64,000 nucleotides of DNA, taken from positions 1-64,000 of the forward strand of contig NZ_VOJA01000003.1 of assembly GCF_007923265.1 (NCBI RefSeq), read 5' to 3'. Of this stretch, positions 1 through 7,312 are shown piece after piece. Every line of letters starts with the position of its first letter. The first letter of the stretch is position 1. The position numbers and the translations under genes were made by a program. Below the pieces are notes generated by a model. It had not been told where the DNA came from, searched no databases, and worked only from the letters and a program-made list of their open reading frames with translations. Origin of the DNA: Francisella salimarina (lineage in GTDB: Bacteria; Pseudomonadota; Gammaproteobacteria; Francisellales; Francisellaceae).

Positions 1-2
1 AG

Positions 3-92
3 AATATGATATCAATAATAGGTACATTAATAGCTTTTGCTACGTATAATTTTATTCTTTGCTTGCCAAAAAAATATTCAAGAGCTAATTAG
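3..92 (+). CDS. C-terminal end of a membrane protein (partial, 5' end outside window)
   Basis: One forward frame is open from the left edge of the window and closes at a TAG. It gives about 29 residues: a hydrophobic stretch (SIIGTLIAFATYNFILCL) followed by a short basic tail (PKKYSRAN). That is how a polytopic membrane protein typically ends. The stop lies 2 bases before the stop of the leftward channel gene, so the two genes are convergent and tightly packed. The fragment is too short to name. A chance open frame is possible in such a short stretch, but the helix-plus-basic-tail pattern favours a real gene end. Confidence 0.45.
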   Translation, partial: NMISIIGTLIAFATYNFILCLPKKYSRAN

Positions 93-94
93 TA

Positions 95-1156
95 TTAGTG
101 AAGATATATTAAGTATAATGAAAATATAAATAGAATGTAAGTAATTGGAAATGCAAATCTAGAGAATATATCTAGTCTCTTAGCAAAGCTTTGTTTATCT
201 AGTTTTATCAGCCAGTATACAATTAGACTTTCTAGGACTGTTGAAAATAGAATAGTAAAGGATAGTAATAAGAAGCCGTCTGTGAAGGTTAGATAGTCAA
301 TATCTGGCATTTCCCCCTCAATCAAAAACTGGTATGCGATAACGGATAAAATCCCTATAAATGCTATATTTAACCTGTCTGATAATGCTTTAGTGTCCAT
401 CCAGAATACGGCCCACATTGCTAATACTAATAGTGTCAATGGGATTAATACTTTTAAGAGAATATTAGTAGGCTTTCTTTCCAATGAAATACTAAACTCC
501 AGCATTGACACTTTCTCTGACTTTCCATAATAGTATTTTGTAGGATTTGTATTTACTAAATTAAAGTTAGTAAGGTGCCATTCTGCTATATTTACATTTG
601 GATGGTCTTTAACGTAATCTTTAACAGTAATCCTATGATTTGGTTCTACTACCAATTTTACTTCGTTAGAGTCGTATCCAAACGGAATTATGTATGCTTT
701 TAAGGTCTGCTTATCAAATGGGAATTTCTCAAGTTGCATAGGTGTTTCAAGATGTAGTGTTCGTTGTTCTGTATATACAACATTTCCATCAGGATAAATT
801 TTTATTTGTCTTGCTTTTATTTGAGGAGACCCAACTTCATTTATTATTGATATTTGAGGTTTCCACCCTTCAAAAATTTCATCATATTGAAAGTCTCCTT
901 GATATAAAATGTAAGGAGTTTTTTCTTCATTTGCATTAAACTTTAATCTTGGATCATTCCATCTGAATTTGAAAATAACATCAATTTGTAATTGCTCATT
1001 AACTTCATCTAAGCTTTGTATATCAGTAATGAATGCAGAAGTCTTTACAATTGTAGGTTCTTGTGGAGGAGTACTGCCATATCCGAACATATTTTTATAA
1101 TAAGCTAAAGATATAAGTAGTAAAAAAAATAATTTTAAAAGATTATTGTTAAGCAT
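95..1156 (-). CDS. GLIC-like pentameric ligand-gated ion channel (Cys-loop receptor superfamily)
   Basis: The 353-residue protein has the complete prokaryotic pentameric ligand-gated channel architecture. A signal-like hydrophobic segment (about 5-22) is followed by a beta-rich extracellular domain (about 35-225) carrying FPFDKQ at 145-150, which is the cysteine-free equivalent of the Cys-loop core. RKPT (227-230) leads into M1 (about 231-253). M2 is about 258-279 and begins LSDRLNIAF. The M2-M3 linker MPDIDYLTFTDG resembles that of GLIC from Gloeobacter. M3 is about 288-315 and M4 about 332-352. Family members form homopentameric cation or anion channels in the cytoplasmic membrane, gated by protons or small ligands. 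The ligand here cannot be read from sequence. No partner gene is adjacent, and the gene appears intact. Confidence 0.88.
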   Translation of the reverse strand: MLNNNLLKLFFLLLISLAYYKNMFGYGSTPPQEPTIVKTSAFITDIQSLDEVNEQLQIDVIFKFRWNDPRLKFNANEEKTPYILYQGDFQYDEIFEGWKPQISIINEVGSPQIKARQIKIYPDGNVVYTEQRTLHLETPMQLEKFPFDKQTLKAYIIPFGYDSNEVKLVVEPNHRITVKDYVKDHPNVNIAEWHLTNFNLVNTNPTKYYYGKSEKVSMLEFSISLERKPTNILLKVLIPLTLLVLAMWAVFWMDTKALSDRLNIAFIGILSVIAYQFLIEGEMPDIDYLTFTDGFLLLSFTILFSTVLESLIVYWLIKLDKQSFAKRLDIFSRFAFPITYILFIFSLYLIYLH

Positions 1157-1258
1157 GATTACTAACTAGTTTTTATTCTTTATAGATATTTTACTAAACT
1201 AGTATATTTAAACCAAATTTTGATCAATATTAATTAATAAATATATTTTTGTATTTAA

Positions 1259-1915
1259 TTAGAATATGATTAATTGAATAATGTTGATTATTATATTAAT
1301 AAAAGGCTTCATGATAGTAAACAATAAATTAGATCCGTTAAATGGGATTAAAACTAAAGCAAATAAAATATAAAAGCCATATTTTTGTAAATTACTATAC
1401 TTATATGCTATGGCTTTAGGTAAAAAAGAAGCTACTATTTTACTACCATCAAGAGGAGGGATTGGTAGAAGATTTAGGATCATAAGCACAATATTAATCA
1501 TTACGCCGTAAAAAGCCATTCCTTGTATATAGGGATATGAAGTTATATATTTTGCTATTATTGCCCATATTATTGCCATTAAAAAATTCGCTAGAGGGCC
1601 AGCAATGGCTACAAGAGCAATATCAAGTCTAGGATTTTTTAAGTTGCTATAATTTATTGGGACTGGTTTAGCCCAACCAAAAATAAAAGGAAATCCGGAA
1701 GCTAAAGATCCTATCAGCATTAACCCTGGTACTATGATAGTTCCAATTAAATCTATATGAGAGACTGGGTTTAAACTAACTCTTCCCAATTTATATGCAG
1801 TATTATCACCTCTATATTTTGCAATATAACCATGCGCAGCTTCATGTATTGTTATTGCAAATACTAATGGGATTATAGCCATTAGAGATGTTATTAAAAT
1901 ATGGTTAAGATCCAT
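1259..1915 (-). CDS. Site-2 protease-type membrane zinc metalloprotease (peptidase M50)
   Basis: The 218-residue, very hydrophobic protein carries the zinc-binding HEAAH at residues 24-28 inside the first membrane helix. The second metal-site motif, NLLPIPPLDGSK (about 148-159), supplies the catalytic-site aspartate. These two motifs define the S2P/Rip/FtsH-unrelated M50 family, which cleaves membrane-embedded substrates. The compact form without PDZ or CBS domains matches the small 'site-2 protease family' proteins common in bacteria. The gene is transcribed leftward, about 100 bases upstream of the channel gene, and could share a transcript with it. The substrate is unknown. Confidence 0.88.
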   Translation of the reverse strand: MDLNHILITSLMAIIPLVFAITIHEAAHGYIAKYRGDNTAYKLGRVSLNPVSHIDLIGTIIVPGLMLIGSLASGFPFIFGWAKPVPINYSNLKNPRLDIALVAIAGPLANFLMAIIWAIIAKYITSYPYIQGMAFYGVMINIVLMILNLLPIPPLDGSKIVASFLPKAIAYKYSNLQKYGFYILFALVLIPFNGSNLLFTIMKPFINIIINIIQLIIF

Positions 1916-2117
1916 ACGACATGTTTTAGAAATTTTAATTTTGCAATTATAGTTACTAGACGTATAAATATAAAGCTAAATAATTAAATTAATAAAAAAA
2001 TCTAGAATGGTGCATATAAATACTTAATATTTAATATTTAGTGTGGTATAAATTTAAGTGTAGCCTAATTAATATTGAGTTTAATTAGATTTTATTAAAT
2101 TTATAAGGAGTGTTTCT

Positions 2118-2216
2118 ATGAAAAAAATAATAACTGTAATTTTGGTATCTTGTGTACTAGCTTCATGTGTCTCTACATATGAGCCTGTACCAGCAGATAA
2201 ACAATCTCAACAATAA
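2118..2216 (+). CDS. Tiny putative lipoprotein, 32 aa
   Basis: The short frame starts at ATG, seven bases after an AAGGAG ribosome-binding site. It encodes a basic start (MKK), a hydrophobic core and a lipobox (LASC), followed by a short polar tail, STYEPVPADKQSQQ. The predicted mature lipopeptide is only about 16 residues, similar in style to entericidin-like or other micro-lipoproteins. It sits 15 bases upstream of a second small lipoprotein with the same layout, so the two probably share an operon. An AT-rich region with a TATAAA-type -10 box about 60 bases upstream could be the promoter. Function unknown. Confidence 0.7.
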   Translation: MKKIITVILVSCVLASCVSTYEPVPADKQSQQ

Positions 2217-2231
2217 AATGAGGAGACTATT

Positions 2232-2405
2232 ATGAGAAAAAATATTCTTAGAGTAGCAGTTATAACAATACTTTCAATGATTTTGATGTCTTGTGTTGTC
2301 AAGCATGAGTGTCCAACTAAATTAGATGCAAATGGTAATAAGTATATGGACAGAAATGCCTGTGCACAAAATACATATTTACTAGGGTTTATTCCGTTAG
2401 GTTAG
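2232..2405 (+). CDS. Small putative lipoprotein, 57 aa
   Basis: A strong GAGGAG ribosome-binding site precedes the ATG. The 57-residue product begins MRKN, has a hydrophobic segment and ends its signal at a lipobox, LMSC. The mature part is about 37 residues, with two further cysteines (HECPTK and RNACAQ) and a mildly hydrophobic end, TYLLGFIPLG. It follows the 32-aa lipoprotein by 15 bases and is probably co-transcribed with it. I do not recognise the family. The signal, lipobox and ribosome-binding site together make a real secreted lipoprotein likely. Confidence 0.72.
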   Translation: MRKNILRVAVITILSMILMSCVVKHECPTKLDANGNKYMDRNACAQNTYLLGFIPLG

Positions 2406-2422
2406 AATCTTGGAGGAATAAA

Positions 2423-2461
2423 ATGCTGATACTTAAATATTTTTTGGCAGTATTTTCTTAA
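2423..2461 (+). CDS. 12-codon micro-ORF, possibly a truncated third gene of the lipoprotein cluster
   Basis: A near-perfect ribosome-binding site (TTGGAGGAA) precedes an ATG that opens only twelve codons, MLILKYFLAVFS, before TAA. The peptide is hydrophobic, like the beginning of a signal sequence. It comes 17 bases after the second small lipoprotein. It may be a genuine micropeptide or the leftover start of a broken gene, because no matching continuation is evident downstream. Low confidence that it is functional. Confidence 0.3.
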   Translation: MLILKYFLAVFS

Positions 2462-2623
2462 GATTTCTTTAAAAAGGTGTGTCCTATAAATTATAAGATT
2501 TTATCAATAAAATTAAACTTCTAAATTTGCTGTATAAAAGGCTTGTTGCAGATAATAAAGTAGGTAATATCCTATCTGTGGGGGTCGATTTGTGTTTCAT
2601 TTTATTTATAGGAGACTCGTTAT

Positions 2624-2959
2624 ATGGCAAATCAATATTCGGGAAATTTTGAACAAATTGTAAAAAATAGATTCAACTGTTCAGCAAAAGAAGTTTTGTT
2701 AAAATGTCAAAGAGAAGGTTTAAGTTATCAGGAAGCTGAAAAGGTTCTGGGATTTAAGCACGTAACTATTAGAAAGTGGGCGAAGAGATTTGATATTAAG
2801 TTGCCAGCTAGGTTTAGATTTGATGAAGATCGTTTTGGTCAAAGCAAAGAGATTGCTTATGTGAATGAGTGTAAGTCAAATAACATTAATAAGGCTAATA
2901 TCTTTAGTCGTTGTTGGATAAATATGAATCTCTATTCGGCAATCAAAGCTAAATCCTGA
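2624..2959 (+). CDS. Small helix-turn-helix DNA-binding protein
   Basis: The 111-residue protein starts after AGGAGACTCGTTAT. The central part (about residues 22-58) reads as a helix-turn-helix: [14 protein letters not shown], then a recognition helix in [16 protein letters not shown]. The family looks like a stand-alone homeodomain/transposase-type HTH regulator. The C-terminal 40 residues are polar and unrecognised. Its last 28 bases overlap the 3' end of psd on the other strand. The leader at about 2553-2578 can fold into a small hairpin (TAGG/CCTA nested in CAGA/TCTG). Target genes are unknown. It could also be a remnant of a mobile-element regulator. Confidence 0.65.
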   Translation: MANQYSGNFEQIVKNRFNCSAKEVLLKCQREGLSYQEAEKVLGFKHVTIRKWAKRFDIKLPARFRFDEDRFGQSKEIAYVNECKSNNINKANIFSRCWINMNLYSAIKAKS

Positions 2960-3777
2960 TTAACTGAAATTTCTGTATTATTTTCGCTTTGGCAAAATGT
3001 TATATTGTCATTAGGAGTTAAGATGATAACTGTTGAGCCAAAGTTAAACCAGCCAAGTGTATCTCCTTTTTTGAATTCTATATTAAAGTTGTCACTGTTG
3101 TAATTCCAAGTTTGTACATCTCTATAGTAGCTTGGGGCTACTTTGCCGTGCCAAACTGTTTCGATACCGGCAACAAGTAAAGCACCTACAAAAATCACTG
3201 CAACTTCACCAATTTCTGTATTGAAGTAACAAACTAATCTCTCATTTTTTGCAAATAAATTATCAACATTTTTTGCAGTGGTTTGGTTTACAGAAAAAAG
3301 CTTGCCAGGTATATAAACCATTTTTGTTAGCTTGCCATCGATAGGCATATGGACTCTATGATAATCTTTGGGAGATAGGTATATAGTTGCAAATTTTGTG
3401 AAATTGGTTGTTGAACTATCAGCTATTAGTGCCTTTAGTGTAAAAGTTTTTCCCTTAGCTTGAATTAAACTGCCATTAGTAATATTTCCAAACTCACTTA
3501 GAACGCCATCTGCAGGAGAGGAGATAACTTTTTTATCTGAAGATATAGGTCTTAATCCATCTTTTAATTCTCTTATGAAGAAGTTGTTAAAAGAAGAATA
3601 TTTGTTTATATCAATTTCTTTAGCCTCATCTATATTGATTTTAAATTTTTTTATGGCTAAATTTATTAGATAATTTTTTAGATGTCTATTTTTTGATTCT
3701 GCTAATCTACTAACTAGTCTCGATGTTAAAGAATGAGGGATTATGTATTGCAGAAATATAAAAAGTTTATCTTTCAT
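2932..3777 (-). CDS. psd: Phosphatidylserine decarboxylase proenzyme
   Basis: Psd decarboxylates phosphatidylserine to phosphatidylethanolamine at the inner membrane, the last step of PE synthesis. The 281-residue length fits bacterial proenzymes (E. coli about 320). The self-cleavage motif is present near the C-terminus as FGSTVI: cleavage between G247 and S248 would create the pyruvoyl cofactor on a small alpha chain of about 34 residues. Other family blocks are [11 protein letters not shown] and the DYHRVHMP motif carrying the conserved histidine. The gene is divergent from the lipoprotein gene at 3872, and the 94-base gap must hold both promoters. Confidence 0.95.
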   Translation of the reverse strand: MKDKLFIFLQYIIPHSLTSRLVSRLAESKNRHLKNYLINLAIKKFKINIDEAKEIDINKYSSFNNFFIRELKDGLRPISSDKKVISSPADGVLSEFGNITNGSLIQAKGKTFTLKALIADSSTTNFTKFATIYLSPKDYHRVHMPIDGKLTKMVYIPGKLFSVNQTTAKNVDNLFAKNERLVCYFNTEIGEVAVIFVGALLVAGIETVWHGKVAPSYYRDVQTWNYNSDNFNIEFKKGDTLGWFNFGSTVIILTPNDNITFCQSENNTEISVNQDLALIAE

Positions 3778-3871
3778 TGATCTTTTACTCTTGAAGCTTT
3801 TATTATTATTAGTATAGCACTGTGTTATAATGTTTAGTTAATTTAATTAGCTAGTTACTATATATTTGTAG

Positions 3872-4858
3872 ATGAAAAAAAGTTTCCAAATTTTCATTTT
3901 AGTGAGTCTTGGTTTATTGTTACAAAACTGTGCAACTAATGATGTAGATAATGATTTCACTGCTGAAAGTCTTTCTAATGAGAGCTTTAGCTGGGATATA
4001 TTTAGAAATAGGAAGTATGAGTATGCTAAAGTTCAGGTTAAAGAAGAGCCTTCTTTGATAATTCCTACAGGTTTAAATGGTGAAAAAATCAAACCAGCTT
4101 TAAAGCTTCCTGATGGTGATGATAAGTACGCTAGGTCACAAGTTCCTAAAGCATATCAGCAGATGTTACCTCCAAATTATACAGTCAAGTTTGATATGGC
4201 TAAAATAATAAGTGATCAAATATCAAAAGTTTCCATAAGTGTTGTTTATGATGATTCTGGATCTTTGAAACTTGTATTTAGAGAGCCACTATCTATAACC
4301 ATAAATTTACTAGATGACTATTTCAAAGATCATCCTAATAGTTATACCATAACATCTGAGAAAGATGAAGTGTTATCGGGACATTTGATTACAGTTAAAG
4401 ATGCTCAAAAAGATAGAATATTTGTTATTAAGGCACGTAAAATTGATGAGCTCTCTAGTTTGGTTAAGATAAATGCTGTCTTTACTGGAGATGGTCAGTC
4501 TCAAGCACCTGATCATATTTCAGAAGGTGTTCGATTACTAAGTGATATTCGTAAAGAATTAAATAATACCGAATTAAAAAGCGATAATAATCTAGAAATT
4601 GCTAAAAAAGCGGAGTTGGATATGGCGGCATCTGAAGCTAATGCGAGTAAAGGGCAGTCAAGTTTAGGAGGATTGTTAGGTTCTGCTAAGAAGAGCAAGT
4701 TCGGTTTTGGTTCATATGATAGGACTATTGATAAATCTATACAGCAAGATGAGACAGACCAGATTCAAAATCAGATGAAAGATTATACTAAAATTACTGC
4801 GCCATCCGACAATAGTGTCTACGATAGTCAAGCACAAGCACAAGAGTTAAATACATAG
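3872..4858 (+). CDS. Predicted outer-membrane lipoprotein, possibly BamC-like
   Basis: The 328-residue protein begins with a lipoprotein signal (MKKS, hydrophobic core, LLQNC). The mature part starts with a low-complexity acidic segment. Next comes a block resembling the start of BamC (LIIPTGLNGEKIKPALKLPD), then a mixed alpha/beta domain (about 115-225). The C-terminal half is rich in charged and Gln/Ser residues (about 225-328) and is probably flexible. In Gammaproteobacteria, BamC is an accessory lipoprotein of the beta-barrel assembly machine. The match here is by overall look only, so the name is tentative. It lies 10 bases upstream of nadM-nudix and could be co-transcribed with it. Confidence 0.6.
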   Translation: MKKSFQIFILVSLGLLLQNCATNDVDNDFTAESLSNESFSWDIFRNRKYEYAKVQVKEEPSLIIPTGLNGEKIKPALKLPDGDDKYARSQVPKAYQQMLPPNYTVKFDMAKIISDQISKVSISVVYDDSGSLKLVFREPLSITINLLDDYFKDHPNSYTITSEKDEVLSGHLITVKDAQKDRIFVIKARKIDELSSLVKINAVFTGDGQSQAPDHISEGVRLLSDIRKELNNTELKSDNNLEIAKKAELDMAASEANASKGQSSLGGLLGSAKKSKFGFGSYDRTIDKSIQQDETDQIQNQMKDYTKITAPSDNSVYDSQAQAQELNT

Positions 4859-4868
4859 GTGATAGAAT

Positions 4869-5906
4869 ATGTATGATATTTCAGTTTTTATCGGAAGATT
4901 TCAGCCTTTTCATAGGGGGCATCTGTATAACATATTAGTAGCTTTGGAAAATAGTAAGAAAGTTATTATAAACGTAGGAAGTTCATTTAATGCTCCAAAT
5001 ATAAAAAATCCATTTTCATTTGAATTTAGAAGGCAGATGATTATTGAGGACTTAAAGGTAGCGGGCGTTGATTTAAGTTTAGTTGAAATTGAACCACTAG
5101 CAGATTATTTTTATCAAGAGCAAAAATGGGAAGAGTCTTTACGTCAAAATGTCTATAAGTACGCTAGGATAGATGAAACTATAGCTATTGTTGGACATAT
5201 TAAGGATGACTCTAGCTATTATATTAAGAGTTTTCCAGAGTGGGGATATATACCAGTAGATAATTATAAAAATTATAATGCCACAGAGTTTAGAAAATAT
5301 TTTTATAAAGGCGAAATTCTTGATGAGTATATGTGTAGTCGAACACTAAATCAGGGAGCATTTAAATTATTAAATGCTTTTATGCAAAGCGTAACATATC
5401 AAGATCTGGTTGCTGAAAATAATTATGTTGTCGACTATAAGTATTCATGGAGAAATGCGCCTTATAAACCAAACTTAGTTACAGTGGATGCTCTAGTTAT
5501 AGTAAATAATCATATTCTTCTAGTCCAAAGGAAAGGTTTCCCTGGTAAGGGGTTGTGGGCGTTACCAGGTGGATTCTTGGAGTGTGAAGAGACTATATCT
5601 CAAGCGATAGTAAGAGAGTTGTTTGAAGAAACAAATATAGATTTAAGTATTGAGCAATTATCTTTAGCAAAAAGGTGTGAAAAAGTCTTTGACTATCCTG
5701 ATCGTTCTGTTAGAAGTCGAACTATTAGTCATGTTGGTGTTTTTATATTGGAAGAATGGCCGAGTTTACCAATAATAAATGCCGCAGACGATGCTAATAA
5801 AGTTCAGTGGGTTTCTATAGATTCAATTATAAATAGTATGTATGATAGAATGCTAGAAGATCATTATCAAATTATCACAGTTCTGCTAGAAGAGTGTGGT
5901 GTATAG
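4869..5906 (+). CDS. nadM: Bifunctional NMN adenylyltransferase / Nudix ADP-ribose pyrophosphatase
   Basis: Two enzymes are fused in 345 residues. The N-terminal half is an NMN adenylyltransferase of the NadM type, with the nucleotidyltransferase signature GRFQPFHRGH at 9-18. The C-terminal half is a Nudix hydrolase with its box at 235-257 (GFLECE, RELFEET). The first makes NAD from NMN and ATP, and the second cleaves ADP-ribose or related NAD breakdown products. This fusion has been characterised in Francisella and cyanobacteria, where NAD can be made through an NMN synthetase route. It is followed 21 bases later by glmU, so it probably belongs to the same rightward operon. All key motifs are intact. 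Confidence 0.95.
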   Translation: MYDISVFIGRFQPFHRGHLYNILVALENSKKVIINVGSSFNAPNIKNPFSFEFRRQMIIEDLKVAGVDLSLVEIEPLADYFYQEQKWEESLRQNVYKYARIDETIAIVGHIKDDSSYYIKSFPEWGYIPVDNYKNYNATEFRKYFYKGEILDEYMCSRTLNQGAFKLLNAFMQSVTYQDLVAENNYVVDYKYSWRNAPYKPNLVTVDALVIVNNHILLVQRKGFPGKGLWALPGGFLECEETISQAIVRELFEETNIDLSIEQLSLAKRCEKVFDYPDRSVRSRTISHVGVFILEEWPSLPIINAADDANKVQWVSIDSIINSMYDRMLEDHYQIITVLLEECGV

Positions 5907-5927
5907 GGATATAAGGAGTTTTTTGTT

Positions 5928-7292
5928 ATGAGTTTATCAGTTGTTATTTTAGCCGCAGGAAAGGGTTCAAGAATGAACTCTAATAAGCCAAAAGTTTTAC
6001 AAACTTTAGCAGGAGAAACCTTAATTAGGCATGTGATAAATAGAGTTGAACCTTTAAAGCCCAGTAATATAATTGTTGTTACAGGTCATCTAAAAGAGAT
6101 GGTTGAAGAAGAACTTACAGATAAAGGTGTTACCTTTGTAGAGCAAAAAGAACAGTTAGGAACAGGGCATGCAGTACTACAGGCCTTACCTCAGATTAAA
6201 GAGGATAAAGTCTTAATTCTATATGGTGATGTGCCTTTAATATCTACAGAAGTCTTGGCTAATTTGATTAAATCAGCAAGTAATGATCTAGCTGTTCTTA
6301 CCGCTGTTGTAAACAATCCAACAGGTCTTGGACGTATTGTAAGAGACAAGTTTGGTGCAGTAAGCCATATAGTCGAAGAGAAGGATGCTACAGATGGACA
6401 GCGCCAGATCAAAGAGATAAATACAGGTATATATTGTGTATCTAGAGATCACTTGGAAAAATGGCTGCCTAATCTAGGTAATACTAATGCACAAGGTGAG
6501 TATTATCTTACAGATATAGTAGCAATGGCAAGAGAGGATAACATCTCTATAACGGTAACTCACCCTGTTGAAGAATTTGAAATACAAGGTGTTAATGATA
6601 GAGTTCAACTCGCGCAACTTGAAAGACAGTGGCAGAAGCATATTGCTGAAGTAATTATGTCAAAAGGTGTTAGTGTTGCGGATCCTAATAGAATAGATGT
6701 GCGCGGTAAACTTGAGGTTGGCAAAGATTGTTGGTTAGATGTTAATGTAATCATTAAAGGGCAAGTGAAGCTTGGCAATAATGTAGTAGTTGGAGCGAAC
6801 TGTATTCTAAAAAACTGTACTATAGAGAATAATGTCAAAATAAAGGCTAATAGTATGGTTGATGGATCCATTATTCGTGAAGGAGCTATTGTTGGACCTT
6901 TCGCTAGAGTTAGACCGGAATGTGATGTCAAGGAAGGTGCTGTTATTGGAAACTTTGTTGAAACAAAAAAAACTATTTTAGGAAAGGGATCAAAAGCATC
7001 ACATTTGACATATTTAGGTGATAGTGAAATCGGAGCTAATTGTAATATTGGAGCAGGTGTAATAACTTGTAATTATGATGGAGTTAATAAGCATAAAACA
7101 ACAGTAGGAGATTATGCGTTTATCGGATCTGATTCACAGTTAATTGCTCCAGTTAATATTGGTCCTGGTGCAACTATTGGTGCTGGATCAACTATTGCAA
7201 AAGATGTTCCAGCTGATAATCTTGCTATCTCAAGAGCAAGACAGCGTCATATTGATACTTGGCAGAGACCTGTCAAAAAAGACGATAAGTAA
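5928..7292 (+). CDS. glmU: Bifunctional UDP-GlcNAc pyrophosphorylase / glucosamine-1-P acetyltransferase
   Basis: The 454 residues match E. coli GlmU (456). The N-terminal uridylyltransferase domain (about 1-228) opens with LAAGKGSRMNSNKPKVL, the nucleotide-sugar pyrophosphorylase signature. The C-terminal part (about 250-450) is a left-handed beta-helix of hexapeptide repeats with an acetyltransferase end (GVITCNYDGVNKHKT). It acetylates glucosamine-1-P and then transfers UMP to give UDP-GlcNAc for peptidoglycan and LPS. An AAGGAG site precedes the ATG. glmS follows after 20 bases, so consecutive pathway steps are in one operon. Confidence 0.97.
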   Translation: MSLSVVILAAGKGSRMNSNKPKVLQTLAGETLIRHVINRVEPLKPSNIIVVTGHLKEMVEEELTDKGVTFVEQKEQLGTGHAVLQALPQIKEDKVLILYGDVPLISTEVLANLIKSASNDLAVLTAVVNNPTGLGRIVRDKFGAVSHIVEEKDATDGQRQIKEINTGIYCVSRDHLEKWLPNLGNTNAQGEYYLTDIVAMAREDNISITVTHPVEEFEIQGVNDRVQLAQLERQWQKHIAEVIMSKGVSVADPNRIDVRGKLEVGKDCWLDVNVIIKGQVKLGNNVVVGANCILKNCTIENNVKIKANSMVDGSIIREGAIVGPFARVRPECDVKEGAVIGNFVETKKTILGKGSKASHLTYLGDSEIGANCNIGAGVITCNYDGVNKHKTTVGDYAFIGSDSQLIAPVNIGPGATIGAGSTIAKDVPADNLAISRARQRHIDTWQRPVKKDDK

Positions 7293-7312
7293 AAACTAAG
7301 GTATATAATGTT

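Noticed and set aside
2470-2623. Insertion-sequence end (GGTGTGTCC…) truncating the micro-ORF
   Set aside because: No matching inverted end, transposase or target duplication was seen nearby.
2612-2628. 13-base match AGACTCGTTATAT shared with 35893-35905, and nearby GTGGGGG in both places
   Set aside because: The order of the two blocks is reversed between sites, and a 13-mer match is expected by chance in 64 kb of AT-rich sequence. Not enough for a repeat.
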